Shown here in pieces: positions 31,903-41,716 of a DNA stretch of 64,000 bases; within the stretch, counting starts at the first letter, position 1, and the number at the start of each line of letters is the position of its first letter. The DNA is from Hyphomonas atlantica corrig. (GTDB lineage Bacteria; Pseudomonadota; Alphaproteobacteria; Caulobacterales; Hyphomonadaceae). The position numbers were made by a program, and so were the translations under genes. The notes below the pieces were generated by a model, which saw only the letters and a program-made list of their open reading frames with translations, ran no database searches and had not been told where the DNA came from. The stretch is taken from the NCBI RefSeq assembly GCF_000682715.1, contig NZ_AWFH01000004.1:1-64000 (forward strand). Reading direction: 5' to 3'.

Positions 31903-33957
31903 TCAGTCCGGACAGCCGCCCGCATCAAACCTCAAGGCGCGGAAGTTGACTGGATCACCGTTGGAATAGTTCAGCGCGTAATAGGATTCGGTCTCGGTCA
32001 CGCAAAGCGACATCTGCTCTGCCTGTGACCGAAGGTGCGTGAGTTCATCCTGAATGGGCAGCTCGGCCTTGCGGTCTTCCAGATTGACCAGATAGACCAC
32101 CGGATAGGCTGAAAGATCCTCAGGCAGGTCGAGCGGCGTCTCTGGCGGATGCAGATTCTGTGTGCCCAGCGTGAGCACATAGGACGGCTCTGCATACCCA
32201 AGCGCCAGAATGCGCTCTGGCGCTTCCCAAGCACATGCCTCACCCGGCACACCGCACACATCCTCCAGGGCGAGGCGCGCGGTCTCTGTCGGCTGCACCC
32301 AAATCTGGGTCGGCAACATGAAAATGCGAACATGCCAGCCAATCGCCACGGCGGCATAGATGGCAAACATGGCCGCGTTGCATTCATGCCGGCGGCTGAA
32401 CTCGATAATGGCTACGCCGCACAGCGCAAAACCAATCCACCAGAACCAGAGCGGGAATTCCCGATAGTCCGTCCAAGTCTCCAACACATCCTTGGGCAGC
32501 GCCGTCGAAAAGTCGCCTGCCGTCTCTGCCATGAAATAGGTCGTGACCCCGGGAAAGGAGACCGCCAGCAACAGGATGGCACCGAGAGCGAACAGTGCAA
32601 TGGACACCCACCGCGTGACCGGCAGGAACTCACCTTCCATCATGCGTGTCGAGGCATAGCCCGCCATGAGCCCAAACGCCGGGTAAGCTGGCAGAATGTA
32701 ATGGCTGAGCAGCGTCGGCATCAGCTCAAAAAAGGCGTATGTCAGCAGAGCCCAGGCGACGAGCAAGCGCATGGCACGCGTCTCGTCAGGAATCACCTCC
32801 TCGCCCACAGGCCACCGCGCCATCCATGTGTCACGGCCCGACAGCCACCAGAACACGCCAATGAATAGCGCAGGCCAAGCCGGAAGCGGTTTCAATGATG
32901 CGACTGAGTTCAAGGCGCTTGCGATCATCCCATCGCCTTGCGGGCGCGGCATGAAGGGCAACACATAATTCAAGGCAAGCAGTCCGACGAAGATCGCACC
33001 GCTGACAAGCACAACATGCTTCAACCAGGCTTGCCCGCGCGGACGGCTGGGCTTTAGCCGTTTCCACGCCGCCACGAGCCCCGGAACGAAGAACAAGGTG
33101 GCCGGGAAGAACCAGGCCGGAATGTGCGTCAAATGATAAAAAGGCCAACCGCCGTGCCCTTCGGACGCGCCAGTGAACTTGTCTTTCAGATCCTTGCCAA
33201 CCGCGCCCTTGATGTATTGCCCATCGGTCGCCGCCTGAATCCACAGGAACCAGGGCAGCACCATCGCCACGAAGATCGCGGGCCCCGGCCACCATGTCAG
33301 AACGCGCCACCAGTCGCCGCCCTTCCCATCTGTCGCCTTGGCCCAGACCCAGGCGCCCATGCCGGCATAGGCCGCCACCATAGGCGTAACTGGCCCCTTG
33401 ATCAGGAAGCTTGTGCCCATGCAGGCCCAGAACAGTAGCGCCATCTTCTTGGACTGGTCTCGGCGCATGTAGAGGCGCGCCAATGCGCCAATGCTGAGCG
33501 TCGTCAGAAAAACCAGAACGCCATCGGTTTTCGAAATGTGTGCTTCCGAAGTCAGCAGCAGGGTCGCCCCAAACAGGGCCGAACCGACAAAGCTTGCCCT
33601 GCGGCCGACCAGGACCAGGCCGGTCCAGAAACAGGCAAGTGTGCCGAACGCTGCGCCGAGCCAACTGGGCACGCGATATGTCCAGATCTGTTTTGCCTCC
33701 GGGCCGGTGAAGACAGCCGTCGATGCCGCCTGCAGCCAGTGAATACCAGCCGGCTTCTTGTTGCGAAGCTCGTCCTGATACTGGATACGGATATAGTCCT
33801 TCTCTTCCAGCATCTCCTTGGAGGCCTGCGCAAACCGGCTTTCATCCCTGTCCAGCGCGGGCAGGTTGAACACGCCCGGCGCGGCTGCCCCGAAGGTCAG
33901 GATGAACAGGACAACCCACGGCTTCCAGCCGGTCGACAGTCGATCAAGCAAAGTCAT
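31903..33957 (-). CDS. GT39-type lipid-sugar glycosyltransferase (ArnT/PMT-like)
   Basis: 684 residues with about a dozen hydrophobic segments. The N-terminal catalytic loop after the first helix reads LPALDRDESRFAQASKEMLE, with the Asp-Glu pair expected for family 39, which uses polyprenyl-phosphate sugars as donors. KKPAGIHWLQAAS and ISKTDGVLVFLTTLS follow. The C-terminal 150 residues are soluble. It is divergent from a GT2 enzyme that would make the lipid-linked donor, so they form a pair that modifies lipid A, a polysaccharide or a protein. Confidence 0.88.
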   Translation of the reverse strand: MTLLDRLSTGWKPWVVLFILTFGAAAPGVFNLPALDRDESRFAQASKEMLEEKDYIRIQYQDELRNKKPAGIHWLQAASTAVFTGPEAKQIWTYRVPSWLGAAFGTLACFWTGLVLVGRRASFVGSALFGATLLLTSEAHISKTDGVLVFLTTLSIGALARLYMRRDQSKKMALLFWACMGTSFLIKGPVTPMVAAYAGMGAWVWAKATDGKGGDWWRVLTWWPGPAIFVAMVLPWFLWIQAATDGQYIKGAVGKDLKDKFTGASEGHGGWPFYHLTHIPAWFFPATLFFVPGLVAAWKRLKPSRPRGQAWLKHVVLVSGAIFVGLLALNYVLPFMPRPQGDGMIASALNSVASLKPLPAWPALFIGVFWWLSGRDTWMARWPVGEEVIPDETRAMRLLVAWALLTYAFFELMPTLLSHYILPAYPAFGLMAGYASTRMMEGEFLPVTRWVSIALFALGAILLLAVSFPGVTTYFMAETAGDFSTALPKDVLETWTDYREFPLWFWWIGFALCGVAIIEFSRRHECNAAMFAIYAAVAIGWHVRIFMLPTQIWVQPTETARLALEDVCGVPGEACAWEAPERILALGYAEPSYVLTLGTQNLHPPETPLDLPEDLSAYPVVYLVNLEDRKAELPIQDELTHLRSQAEQMSLCVTETESYYALNYSNGDPVNFRALRFDAGGCPD

Positions 33958-34123
33958 AAATGCCGTTTACCGTGTTCATCCCGGCGCGTCTTCATTGTTT
34001 TGCGCTGAGTTTCAGTAAGCGATAGATGCGCCATAGGGCTCGCCTTGCGTCAAATCGCTTTGTATGAGCGTGCGAAACCTGCCTCGCGCGCGTGCGCGAT
34101 TCCCTTGCTGAAAGGTGCCAGCC

Positions 34124-34855
34124 ATGGCCCAGTCACTCGAATTTTCCATTGTCGTTCCGGTTCACAATGAATCCGGCAATGTCGAACCCCTGGTCACCGA
34201 GATTCATCGCGCGCTGGATGGCCGCGCCTTCGAGATGGTGTTTGTGGATGATGCATCCAGCGACGATACACGTGCACGTCTCGTGGACCTGAAGGCGCGT
34301 TTTCCAATGCTGCGCGTCATCAGCCACCGCAAGAATGCTGGCCAGAGCCGCGCTATACGGTCCGGTATCCTCGCCGCGCGCGCACCAGTGGTCGGCACAC
34401 TTGATGGCGACGGTCAGAACGACCCGGCCGACCTGCCAGATCTCTACCGCCAGCTGACACGCGCTGACGCACCGGAATCCCTGAAAATGGTGATGGGGCG
34501 CCGCACCAAGCGCAAGGACACCGCGTGGAAACGCTTCGGCAGCACATTTGCCAACAGGATCCGCAAGCGTATGCTAAAAGATGATTGCGATGATGCGGGC
34601 TGCGGCGTGAAGGCGATTTATCGCGACGCGTTCCTGCAGCTTCCCTATTTCGATCACATCCATCGCTACGTCCCTGCCCTGATGCGGGCGGAGGGGTTCG
34701 ATGTAGAGTATCGCGATGTGAACCACCGCGAGCGTGGCTCCGGCAAGTCGAACTACACCAATTTTGGCCGACTGGCTGATGCCCTGTCTGATCTTCGCGG
34801 CGTCATGTGGCTGATCCGCCGCCGTCGCAATCCGGGCGGCATGGACGAGCTTTAG
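34124..34855 (+). CDS. GT2 polyprenyl-phosphate glycosyltransferase
   Basis: 243 residues from ATG 34124 (AAAGGTG upstream). GT-A motifs: SIVVPVHNESGNVEPL at the start, EMVFVDDASSDDT, GTLDGDGQNDPADLP (DXD-like) and MVMGRRTKRKDT. Length and motifs match dolichol- or undecaprenyl-phosphate sugar synthases such as ArnC/DPM1, but without C-terminal membrane helices. It would supply the donor for the divergent GT39 enzyme. Confidence 0.9.
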   Translation: MAQSLEFSIVVPVHNESGNVEPLVTEIHRALDGRAFEMVFVDDASSDDTRARLVDLKARFPMLRVISHRKNAGQSRAIRSGILAARAPVVGTLDGDGQNDPADLPDLYRQLTRADAPESLKMVMGRRTKRKDTAWKRFGSTFANRIRKRMLKDDCDDAGCGVKAIYRDAFLQLPYFDHIHRYVPALMRAEGFDVEYRDVNHRERGSGKSNYTNFGRLADALSDLRGVMWLIRRRRNPGGMDEL

Positions 34856-34877
34856 CCTGGCGTTTTCAGAGCAAGGA

Positions 34878-34911
34878 AAAACCCCCGCCAGCCATCGCCG
34901 ACGGGGGTTTT
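34878..34911. terminator. Bidirectional rho-independent terminator
   Basis: AAAACCCCCG (34878-34887) pairs perfectly with CGGGGGTTTT (34902-34911); loop of 14. A-run and T-run make it functional for both convergent genes, GT2 and ccr. Confidence 0.85.
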
Positions 34912-34929
34912 CCTATTGGGTCGGAAGAG

Positions 34930-36186
34930 TCAGGCCTGTCCGCTGACAGCGAGCACGTCTTCGACCGTGCGCAGGCCCGGCTTCGGCGAGGTGACCAGCA
35001 CGGCCATGTTGCCCGGAAGGTGCTTGTTATCCAGCATCTTCTCGTGCGCTGCCGGAATGTCTGCCCAGGGGAAGACCTCCGACATGCCGGGATCAATCCG
35101 GCGATCAATGACCAGCTTGTTGGCGGCCGAAGCCTGTTTCAGGTTTGCAAAGTGGCTGCCCTGCACCCGCTTCTGGCGCATCCAGAGGAAGCGCGCATCC
35201 ATAGTCAGGTTAAAGCCTGTCGTGCCGGCACAGATCACAACCATGCCGCCACGCTTGACGACAAAAACCGACACAGGGAACGTCGACTCGCCCGGATGTT
35301 CGAACACGATGTCGACATCCTGCTTGCCGGTGATTTCCCAGATCGCTTTGCCGAATTTGCGGCTTTCCTTCATGTAGTCGCTGAATTCCGGGCCGTTCAC
35401 CGTGGGCAATTGGCCCCAGCAATTGAAGTCTTTCCGATTCAACACGCCTTTCGCGCCAAGCGACATGACGTGGTCGAACTTGTCATCTGACGAAACGACG
35501 CCAATCGCGTGCGCACCGGTGACAGCACAAAGCTGAACCCCAAAACTGCCAAGTCCGCCGGATGCGCCCCAGATCAGGGCGTGCTCACCGGGCTTCAAAA
35601 TATGCGGGCGGTGTCCGAACAGCATCCGGTAGGCCGTTGCGAGTGTCAGCGTGTAGCAGGCGCTCTCCTCCCAGGTCAGATGTTTCGGACGCGGCATGCA
35701 CTGACGCGCCTGAACGCGGCAGAATTGCGCAAAAGAACCGTCCGGAGTCTCATAACCCCAGATGCGCTGGCTCGGCGAGAACATCGGGTCGCCGCCATTG
35801 CACTCCTCATCATCGCCATCGTCCTGGTTACAGTGGATGACAACTTCATCGCCCGGCTTCACGCGAGTCACCTTGCGGCCGACCGCCCAGACAATCCCCG
35901 CGGCGTCTGAGCCTGCGATGTGATAATCCTGCTTGTGAATATCGAATGGCGAAATCGGCTCGCCCAGCCCGGCCCAGATGCCGTTATAATTCACGCCAGC
36001 TGCCATGACGAGCACCAGCACCTCGTCGGAATCGATCTCCGGCACAGGCACTTGCTCAAGCTGCATCGCCGTTGACGGTCGACCGTGGCGCTCCCGGCGA
36101 ATTGCCCAGGCATGCATCATTTTCGGTACATGGAACTCCGGCGGGATCTCACCGAGTTCGTAAATGTCTTTTGTCTCCCTTGCCAT
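34930..36186 (-). CDS. ccrA: Crotonyl-CoA carboxylase/reductase
   Basis: 418 residues from ATG 36186 (GGAGGG upstream). Belongs to the MDR superfamily: GVNYNGIWAGLGEP, then AGSDAAGIVWAVGRKVTRVKPGDEVVIHC, and the NADPH-binding GASGGLGSFGVQL. FEHPGESTFPVSVFV is typical of Ccr. The enzyme reductively carboxylates crotonyl-CoA to ethylmalonyl-CoA, the defining step of the ethylmalonyl-CoA pathway for acetyl-CoA assimilation. The mutase of the same pathway (ecm) lies 2 kb away, in the same gene cluster. Confidence 0.93.
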   Translation of the reverse strand: MARETKDIYELGEIPPEFHVPKMMHAWAIRRERHGRPSTAMQLEQVPVPEIDSDEVLVLVMAAGVNYNGIWAGLGEPISPFDIHKQDYHIAGSDAAGIVWAVGRKVTRVKPGDEVVIHCNQDDGDDEECNGGDPMFSPSQRIWGYETPDGSFAQFCRVQARQCMPRPKHLTWEESACYTLTLATAYRMLFGHRPHILKPGEHALIWGASGGLGSFGVQLCAVTGAHAIGVVSSDDKFDHVMSLGAKGVLNRKDFNCWGQLPTVNGPEFSDYMKESRKFGKAIWEITGKQDVDIVFEHPGESTFPVSVFVVKRGGMVVICAGTTGFNLTMDARFLWMRQKRVQGSHFANLKQASAANKLVIDRRIDPGMSEVFPWADIPAAHEKMLDNKHLPGNMAVLVTSPKPGLRTVEDVLAVSGQA

Positions 36187-36347
36187 GGCAGGGGGGCCCT
36201 CCTCCTTGATTACACTTCCGGAACGCATTGGCGCACATTTTTCATGTCTTCACAAAACATCCGGTTCCCGCCACCTTGGCCGCTGAGTGTGACGCATGCA
36301 AGAATTTTGTTGCGCTGCACAAAAATCAGCAAGGGGGCGTTGCATTC

Positions 36348-37232
36348 ATGCCAATGGGCGACATTGTATATCTGAACGGCGCATTTACCCAGCGGCAGGA
36401 TGCGCGGATTTCCCCACTGGATCGAGGATTCCTTTTTGCTCATGCCGCCTATGAAGTAACTGCAGTCTATGGCGGAAGATTGGTCGATTTCGAGGGCCAC
36501 GTTTCACGGCTCCGTAACACGCTGGACGCCATCGCCATCCCGAACCCGCACAGCGCCGCTGACTGGGAAGACCTGCATGTACAGCTCCTTCACAGGAACG
36601 GTTTGCAGGAAGGTCTGATCTATTTGCAGGTCACAGCCGGCGCATATGACGGACGCGACTTTGCCGGGCCGGATGTCTTTACACCGACCGTACTTCTTTT
36701 CGCCGATCATCGCCCCTTGATCGGTCCGGTTGCGGAGCATGGAATTCGCGCGATCTTCCTGAACGATATTCGTTGGCGACGGCGCGACATCAAGACAACC
36801 CAGTTATTGTCTCAGGCCCTCGCCTATAGATCAGCGCGCGAAGCGGGCGCGCAAACCGCGTTCATGGTGGAAGATGGATACGTTACCGAAGCCGCCTCAG
36901 CCAATTCGTGGATCGTGACCGAGGACGACCAGATCATCACCCGCAACCTGTCCAGCGACATTCTGCCCGGCATCACGCGCGCACATGTTATTGCCCGCCT
37001 GAGAGATCGGGGCCTCACTGTGGAAGAACGCGCCTTCACTCCCGATGAAGCCTATGCTGCGCGGGAGATCTTCACCACCTCGGCCGGTGCGATGATTGCG
37101 CCTGTGGTCCAGTTGGAAGATCGCCCTGTCGGCGACGGCAAGCCCGGCCCAGTAACCCGTCTTGTACAGCGGCTATATTATGAAGCGCTGGGCGCAGACG
37201 TCTCCAAGGTGGCCGCCTGGGCCCTCGCCTGA
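36348..37232 (+). CDS. D-amino-acid transaminase (class IV aminotransferase)
   Basis: 294 residues. Start ATG 36348 or 36354; AGGGGG lies upstream. Class IV signatures: PLDRGFLFAHAAYEVTAVYGGRL, the PLP Lys in RRRDIKTTQLLSQALA, and VTEAASANSWIVTEDDQIITR followed by ILPGITRAHVIARL. Best fit is D-alanine/D-amino-acid transaminase rather than the branched-chain enzyme. It makes D-alanine or D-glutamate for peptidoglycan, or 4-amino-4-deoxychorismate-like chemistry. It is divergent from ccrA across 161 bp. Confidence 0.85.
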   Translation: MPMGDIVYLNGAFTQRQDARISPLDRGFLFAHAAYEVTAVYGGRLVDFEGHVSRLRNTLDAIAIPNPHSAADWEDLHVQLLHRNGLQEGLIYLQVTAGAYDGRDFAGPDVFTPTVLLFADHRPLIGPVAEHGIRAIFLNDIRWRRRDIKTTQLLSQALAYRSAREAGAQTAFMVEDGYVTEAASANSWIVTEDDQIITRNLSSDILPGITRAHVIARLRDRGLTVEERAFTPDEAYAAREIFTTSAGAMIAPVVQLEDRPVGDGKPGPVTRLVQRLYYEALGADVSKVAAWALA

Positions 37233-37480
37233 AGCGTGTGGCGCACTTTCAGGCCCAAAATCACACTCGCCAGAAGGATTGTAACCAAGTTGGCGATGAT
37301 AATCGGCATTGAGTTGAGCAGGAAGCCGTAGACCAACCAGCCCGTCACGCCCGCCGTGAACATCGTATACATGATCAGCGAAATGCCGTCCGTCCGGCCG
37401 GTCCGGATGACCATCAGGGCCTGTGGCAGGAATGAAAGCGTGGTGAGGGCAGCGGCCACAAGGCCGATCATGTCAGTCAT
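37178..37480 (-). CDS. SemiSWEET-type transporter
   Basis: 100 residues, three membrane helices. The PQ-loop motif is in LSFLPQALMVIRTGRTDGIS, and MYTMFTAGVTGWLVYGF and IIIANLVTILLASVILGLKV follow. SemiSWEETs dimerise to move sugars by facilitated diffusion. Its C-terminal coding end overlaps the end of the transaminase gene on the other strand by 55 bases. Confidence 0.9.
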   Translation of the reverse strand: MTDMIGLVAAALTTLSFLPQALMVIRTGRTDGISLIMYTMFTAGVTGWLVYGFLLNSMPIIIANLVTILLASVILGLKVRHTLQARAQAATLETSAPSAS

Positions 37481-37599
37481 CGCCGGAAACTCCGTGTACG
37501 CGGGGGCGCTATACCTGATTTCAGGCAGCCGCGAAATGTCCAGAAAGCCATAGCAAACATGGGGATGTTTGCGCTAACGGATTTCACACAGGAAAATGG

Positions 37600-38115
37600 C
37601 TATTCCTTGTCGATGATCTCGCCTTCGATGATTTCTCCGTCGCCGTCCCCTGCGCCGGAACTTGCGCTGTTGGAAAAGCCTGTATTCATGTGGCCCATCA
37701 CTGCCGACACTTCCTGTGTTGCGATGCGCGCACTGAAAGTATTTGCCAGCAGGGCGATGCCCGTTGTCGCGCAGAATAGCCCGACATCCACCGCGCCATA
37801 TCCGCGCGCCAGGGACGTCTCTCGAAACAACGCAAACACGCCGAGGCAGACAATGAACAATCCTGCCAGCAAACCCGCACGCACGGCGAACCCTGGCAGC
37901 AGTCCCGTCACTGCGGGATACCCTTCATGGCCAGTCAGTCGATGCAACCGGAAACGCTCAACCCAGCTGGCCAGAAGCATTCCGGCCGCCAACGCCGCCA
38001 CCATAAGCACGCTGCGCTCCAGAAGCGCCGCGACGACCACGCCAAGCGGAAAGGTGAGGATAGCGATTATCCGCAGAAGCAAGGCGGACTGGATCAGACT
38101 GGTCGGCTGGTTCAC
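37600..38115 (-). CDS. Uncharacterised inner-membrane protein
   Basis: 171 residues. GTG 38115 is chosen because GAGAGGAG lies seven bases upstream. Hydrophobic segments: LLLRIIAILTFPLGVVVAALL, VLMVAALAAGMLLASWV, AVTGLLPGFAVRAGLLAGLFIVCLGVFAL and VDVGLFCATTGIALLAN. It ends with a soluble Gly/Asp/Glu-rich tail (GAGDGDGEIIEGEIIDKE). I do not recognise a family. It is divergent from the ecm gene across 116 bp. Confidence 0.65.
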   Translation of the reverse strand: MNQPTSLIQSALLLRIIAILTFPLGVVVAALLERSVLMVAALAAGMLLASWVERFRLHRLTGHEGYPAVTGLLPGFAVRAGLLAGLFIVCLGVFALFRETSLARGYGAVDVGLFCATTGIALLANTFSARIATQEVSAVMGHMNTGFSNSASSGAGDGDGEIIEGEIIDKE

Positions 38116-38231
38116 GTATTTCTCCTCTCGCCTCCATCTGGTTGCTCTGACATCCTGACGCAAGCATGCACGCTTGCCTTGTGTCGTTTCACACGGCATG
38201 TTGCGGCGCAACATAATAAGGGGAGAATTCC

Positions 38232-40226
38232 GTGGCAGACATGGATAAAGCATACCAGCACGCGCCGGACCGCCCGTGGATCTTTCGGACCTATGCGGGC
38301 CATTCCACGGCGACGAAATCCAACGAGCTCTATCGCGGCAATCTCGCCAAGGGCCAGACAGGCCTGTCGATCGCCTTCGACCTGCCCACGCAGACCGCCT
38401 ATGACGCCGACCACATCCTCTCAAAGGGTGAAGTCGGCAAGGTCGGCGTGCCAGTGAAGCATCTTGGCGATATGCGCCTGCTCTTCGATCAGTTGCCGCT
38501 GGAAGAGATGAACACCTCCATGACGATCAATGCGCCGGCGGCCTGGATGCTGGCGCTTTACGTCGCACTGGCAGATGAACGCGGAGATGATCGCAAGAAG
38601 CTGCGCGGAACGACCCAGAACGACATTGTTAAGGAGTATCTCTCCCGCGGAACCTATGTATTCCCACCCGAGCCGAGCCTTCGCCTGATCTCGGACATGG
38701 TCAGTTGGTGCTATACTGAAGTGCCCAAATGGAATCCGATGAATGTCTGCTCCTATCACCTGCAGGAAGCGGGCGCGACACCGGAGCAGGAACTGGCCTA
38801 CGCGCTGGCGACGGCAATCTCTGTTCTGGATACGGTGAAAGCCGGCGGACAAGTTCCGGAATCAGACTTTGAGACTGTTTTCGGTCGTATTTCATTTTTT
38901 GTGAACGCCGGTGTCCGTTTCGTTACGGAACTTTGTAAGATGCGTGCCTTTGTGGAACTCTGGGAGGAGATTGGCCGCGAGCGCTATGGCGTCACCAGCC
39001 CAAAGGCGCTGCTGTTCCGCTACGGTGTTCAGGTCAACTCGCTCGGCCTGACCGAGCCGCAGCCTGAAAACAATGTCTATCGCATATTGATTGAAGCGAT
39101 GGCGGTCACGCTGTCCAAAAAAGCTCGGTGCCGCGCCCTGCAATTGCCGGCCTGGAACGAGGCGCTTGGCCTGCCACGCCCGTGGGACCAGCAATGGTCT
39201 TTGCGCCTGCAACAGATCCTCGCCTATGAGACGGACCTTCTGGAATATGAAGACATTTTCGATGGCAGCCACGTCATCGAATCCAAGACTGAGGAATTGA
39301 AAGCGCTGGCCCGCGATACACTTGCCGACATTGATCAGCGCGGCGGGGCGACCAAATCGATCGATTTCATGAAAGAAAGTCTGGTCGACGCTCATATCGA
39401 ACGCATCAAGGCCATCGAGAGCGGCGAGCTGACTGTGGTTGGCGTCAATCGTTATACAGAAAGCGAAGACAGCCCGCTCGGCGCGGGTGATGGCTCGATC
39501 CAGACTGTCGACCCCGCAGAAGAATCTGCCCAGGTGCGCGACTTGAAGGAATGGCGCAGCCAACGCGACCAGTCTGCCGTCGATGAGGCGCTCGCCAATC
39601 TGAAACAGGCCGCGCGCGATGGCACCAACATCATGGAGCCATCCATTGCCTGCGCGAAGGCCGGCGTTACGACCGGCGAATGGGGCACCGCGATGCGGGA
39701 GGTATTCGGTGAATTCCGTGCGCCGACGGGCGTTGCAATGGTTATCAAGACCGAAGGCGAGGAAGATGTCGCCGCGGTCCGCAAGGAAGTTGAACGCGTT
39801 TCCGAAGCGCTCGGTCGCCAGCTGACCTATGTGCTCGGCAAGCCAGGCCTTGATGGCCACTCCAATGGCGCCGAGCAGATCGCCGCGCGCGGCCGGGAAG
39901 TGGGCATGAATGTCGTCTATGAGGGCATTCGTTTCACACCATCCGAGATCGCCGCGCAGGCGAAGGAAAACAACGCCCATGTCGTGGGCCTGTCGATCCT
40001 GTCCGGAAGCCATTTGGATTTGGTGCGCGAAACGATTGCCGAGCTTCGCAAGGTCGGCCTCGACAACGTCCCGGTCGTTGTGGGAGGCATCATCCCACCG
40101 GAAGATTCCCGTGCCCTGCGCCAGATGGGCATCGCCCGCGTTTACACGCCGAAGGATTTCAAGATCACCGAGATCATGGGCGACGTGGTGGGCATCGTGG
40201 ACAAGGCATGGCTGGTCGAAGGCTGA
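38232..40226 (+). CDS. ecm: Ethylmalonyl-CoA mutase
   Basis: 664 residues, GTG start with GGGGAG upstream. The large N-terminal mutase domain begins DRPWIFRTYAGHSTATKSNELYRGNL, the usual form of methylmalonyl-CoA mutase-like enzymes, and includes GLSIAFDLPTQTAYDAD. The C-terminal cobalamin-binding domain has DGHSNGAEQIA, where His is the lower ligand of B12, and GLSILSGSHL. With Ccr next door, it converts ethylmalonyl-CoA to methylsuccinyl-CoA (MeaA in methylotrophs). Cobalamin must be imported or made elsewhere. Confidence 0.94.
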   Translation: MADMDKAYQHAPDRPWIFRTYAGHSTATKSNELYRGNLAKGQTGLSIAFDLPTQTAYDADHILSKGEVGKVGVPVKHLGDMRLLFDQLPLEEMNTSMTINAPAAWMLALYVALADERGDDRKKLRGTTQNDIVKEYLSRGTYVFPPEPSLRLISDMVSWCYTEVPKWNPMNVCSYHLQEAGATPEQELAYALATAISVLDTVKAGGQVPESDFETVFGRISFFVNAGVRFVTELCKMRAFVELWEEIGRERYGVTSPKALLFRYGVQVNSLGLTEPQPENNVYRILIEAMAVTLSKKARCRALQLPAWNEALGLPRPWDQQWSLRLQQILAYETDLLEYEDIFDGSHVIESKTEELKALARDTLADIDQRGGATKSIDFMKESLVDAHIERIKAIESGELTVVGVNRYTESEDSPLGAGDGSIQTVDPAEESAQVRDLKEWRSQRDQSAVDEALANLKQAARDGTNIMEPSIACAKAGVTTGEWGTAMREVFGEFRAPTGVAMVIKTEGEEDVAAVRKEVERVSEALGRQLTYVLGKPGLDGHSNGAEQIAARGREVGMNVVYEGIRFTPSEIAAQAKENNAHVVGLSILSGSHLDLVRETIAELRKVGLDNVPVVVGGIIPPEDSRALRQMGIARVYTPKDFKITEIMGDVVGIVDKAWLVEG

Positions 40227-40305
40227 GGCACACAATCTGCGCATTATAGATTGAATACCTGACCGTTCGCCTTTATCGGGCGCGCACAAGCAGGAAGGCT
40301 TCACC

Positions 40306-41709
40306 ATGCCCCATTCCAAACCTTTTGAACTCGGCTGGGAGGAATGGCTCGCGCTGCCTGATCTTGGCCTGCCAGCAATCAAGGCGAAGGTGGATACAGG
40401 CGCGCGCACGTCTGCGCTGCACGCCAGCGTGATCGAGCCATTTGGTCCGGCTGACGCGCCGCAAGTACGCTTCCTGATACAACCAGACCCGAACAATCCC
40501 GCGCTCGAGGTGACGTGTTCAGCACCGGTCGTGGACCGCCGCGACGTGACAAGCTCGAACGGGGAAACAGAGCTGCGCTATGTAATCCAGACCGATGTGG
40601 AAATGGGTGGCCGACGCTGGCCGATCCAACTGACGCTAACCAATCGCGAAAGCATGTCCTACCGAATGCTGTTCGGACGCGGCGCAATCCAGCCCGACAT
40701 GATTGTCGATGCCAACGCGTCGTTCCGTCAACCGAAGCTGGACTTCGCCGCCTATGCCGGCCTGCCGAAAAAGCGCCCTGTAAAACGCCCCCTCCGGATC
40801 GCCCTGCTAACGCGTGAGCCGAAGAATTACTCCAGTCAGCGCCTGATAGAAGCAGCGCAAGCGCGCGGCCACGTGATCGAAGCCATCGACACGGCCCGCT
40901 GCTACATGCAAATCGGCACAACGCACCCGCAAGTGCATTATGATGGCAAGGCGCTGCCGCGTTATGACGCCGTCATCCCGCGTATCGGTGCGGGGATAAC
41001 GGATTACGGGCTCGCCGTATTGCGCCAGTTCACCAACACTGGCGCCTTCTGCCTGAACAGCGCGAGTTCCATCGGGCATTCGCGCGACAAGCTGATGGCC
41101 CACCAATTACTTGCGCGCGCCAAGATAGACATGCCGGTCACCGCCTTTGCCCACAGCCCGAAAGACACCAAGGACCTTATCTCTCTGGCGGGTGGCGCGC
41201 CCGTGGTCGTGAAGCTGCTCTCATCGACACAGGGCAAAGGTGTTGTGTTGGCAGAAACACGCAAGGCTGCGGAAAGCCTGACGGATGCCTTCCGCGGGCT
41301 GGACGCCAACTTCCTGGTTCAGGAATTCGTGGAAGAGGCGGCCGGGACCGATGTGCGAGCCTTTGTGATTGGCAACAAGGTGGTCGGCGCAATGAAGCGC
41401 CAGGCACAGAAGGGCGAGTTCCGGTCCAATTTGCACCGTGGCGGCACCGCATCCACGATCAAACTGACGCGGCAGGAGAGAGATACGGCGCGGGAGGCAG
41501 CAAAGGTACTTGGCTTGCGCGTCGCTGGCGTAGACCTTCTGCAAACGGAGAAAGGCCCGAAAGTTCTGGAAGTGAATTCCTCCCCCGGCCTTGAAGGTAT
41601 AGAGTCCGCCACGAGCAAGGATATTGCCGGCCTGATCATCGAACATCTTGAAAGCCAGGTCCGGCCGCTTGCGCGTGTTCGTGAACCTGCATCACGCAAA
41701 CGCCGCTGA
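40306..41709 (+). CDS. Fusion of retropepsin-like zinc protease domain and RimK-type ATP-grasp ligase
   Basis: 467 residues. N-terminal ~140 residues are the DUF785 'ATP-dependent zinc protease' domain: [13 protein letters not shown] holds the aspartyl Asp-Thr-Gly, and [12 protein letters not shown] follows. The rest is a RimK-like ATP-grasp ligase: [54 protein letters not shown] and [22 protein letters not shown] (metal-binding ENSSPG loop). RimK adds glutamates to the C-terminus of ribosomal protein S6. The two activities are separate genes in other species (rimB-rimK), so this is a natural fusion. It is 80 bp downstream of ecm. Confidence 0.9.
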   Translation: MPHSKPFELGWEEWLALPDLGLPAIKAKVDTGARTSALHASVIEPFGPADAPQVRFLIQPDPNNPALEVTCSAPVVDRRDVTSSNGETELRYVIQTDVEMGGRRWPIQLTLTNRESMSYRMLFGRGAIQPDMIVDANASFRQPKLDFAAYAGLPKKRPVKRPLRIALLTREPKNYSSQRLIEAAQARGHVIEAIDTARCYMQIGTTHPQVHYDGKALPRYDAVIPRIGAGITDYGLAVLRQFTNTGAFCLNSASSIGHSRDKLMAHQLLARAKIDMPVTAFAHSPKDTKDLISLAGGAPVVVKLLSSTQGKGVVLAETRKAAESLTDAFRGLDANFLVQEFVEEAAGTDVRAFVIGNKVVGAMKRQAQKGEFRSNLHRGGTASTIKLTRQERDTAREAAKVLGLRVAGVDLLQTEKGPKVLEVNSSPGLEGIESATSKDIAGLIIEHLESQVRPLARVREPASRKRR

Positions 41710-41716
41710 GAGGCAA

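Noticed and set aside
38892-40496. Long open frame opposite ecm
   Set aside because: It covers a clear ecm gene on the other strand, lacks recognisable domains and is a shadow of codon bias.
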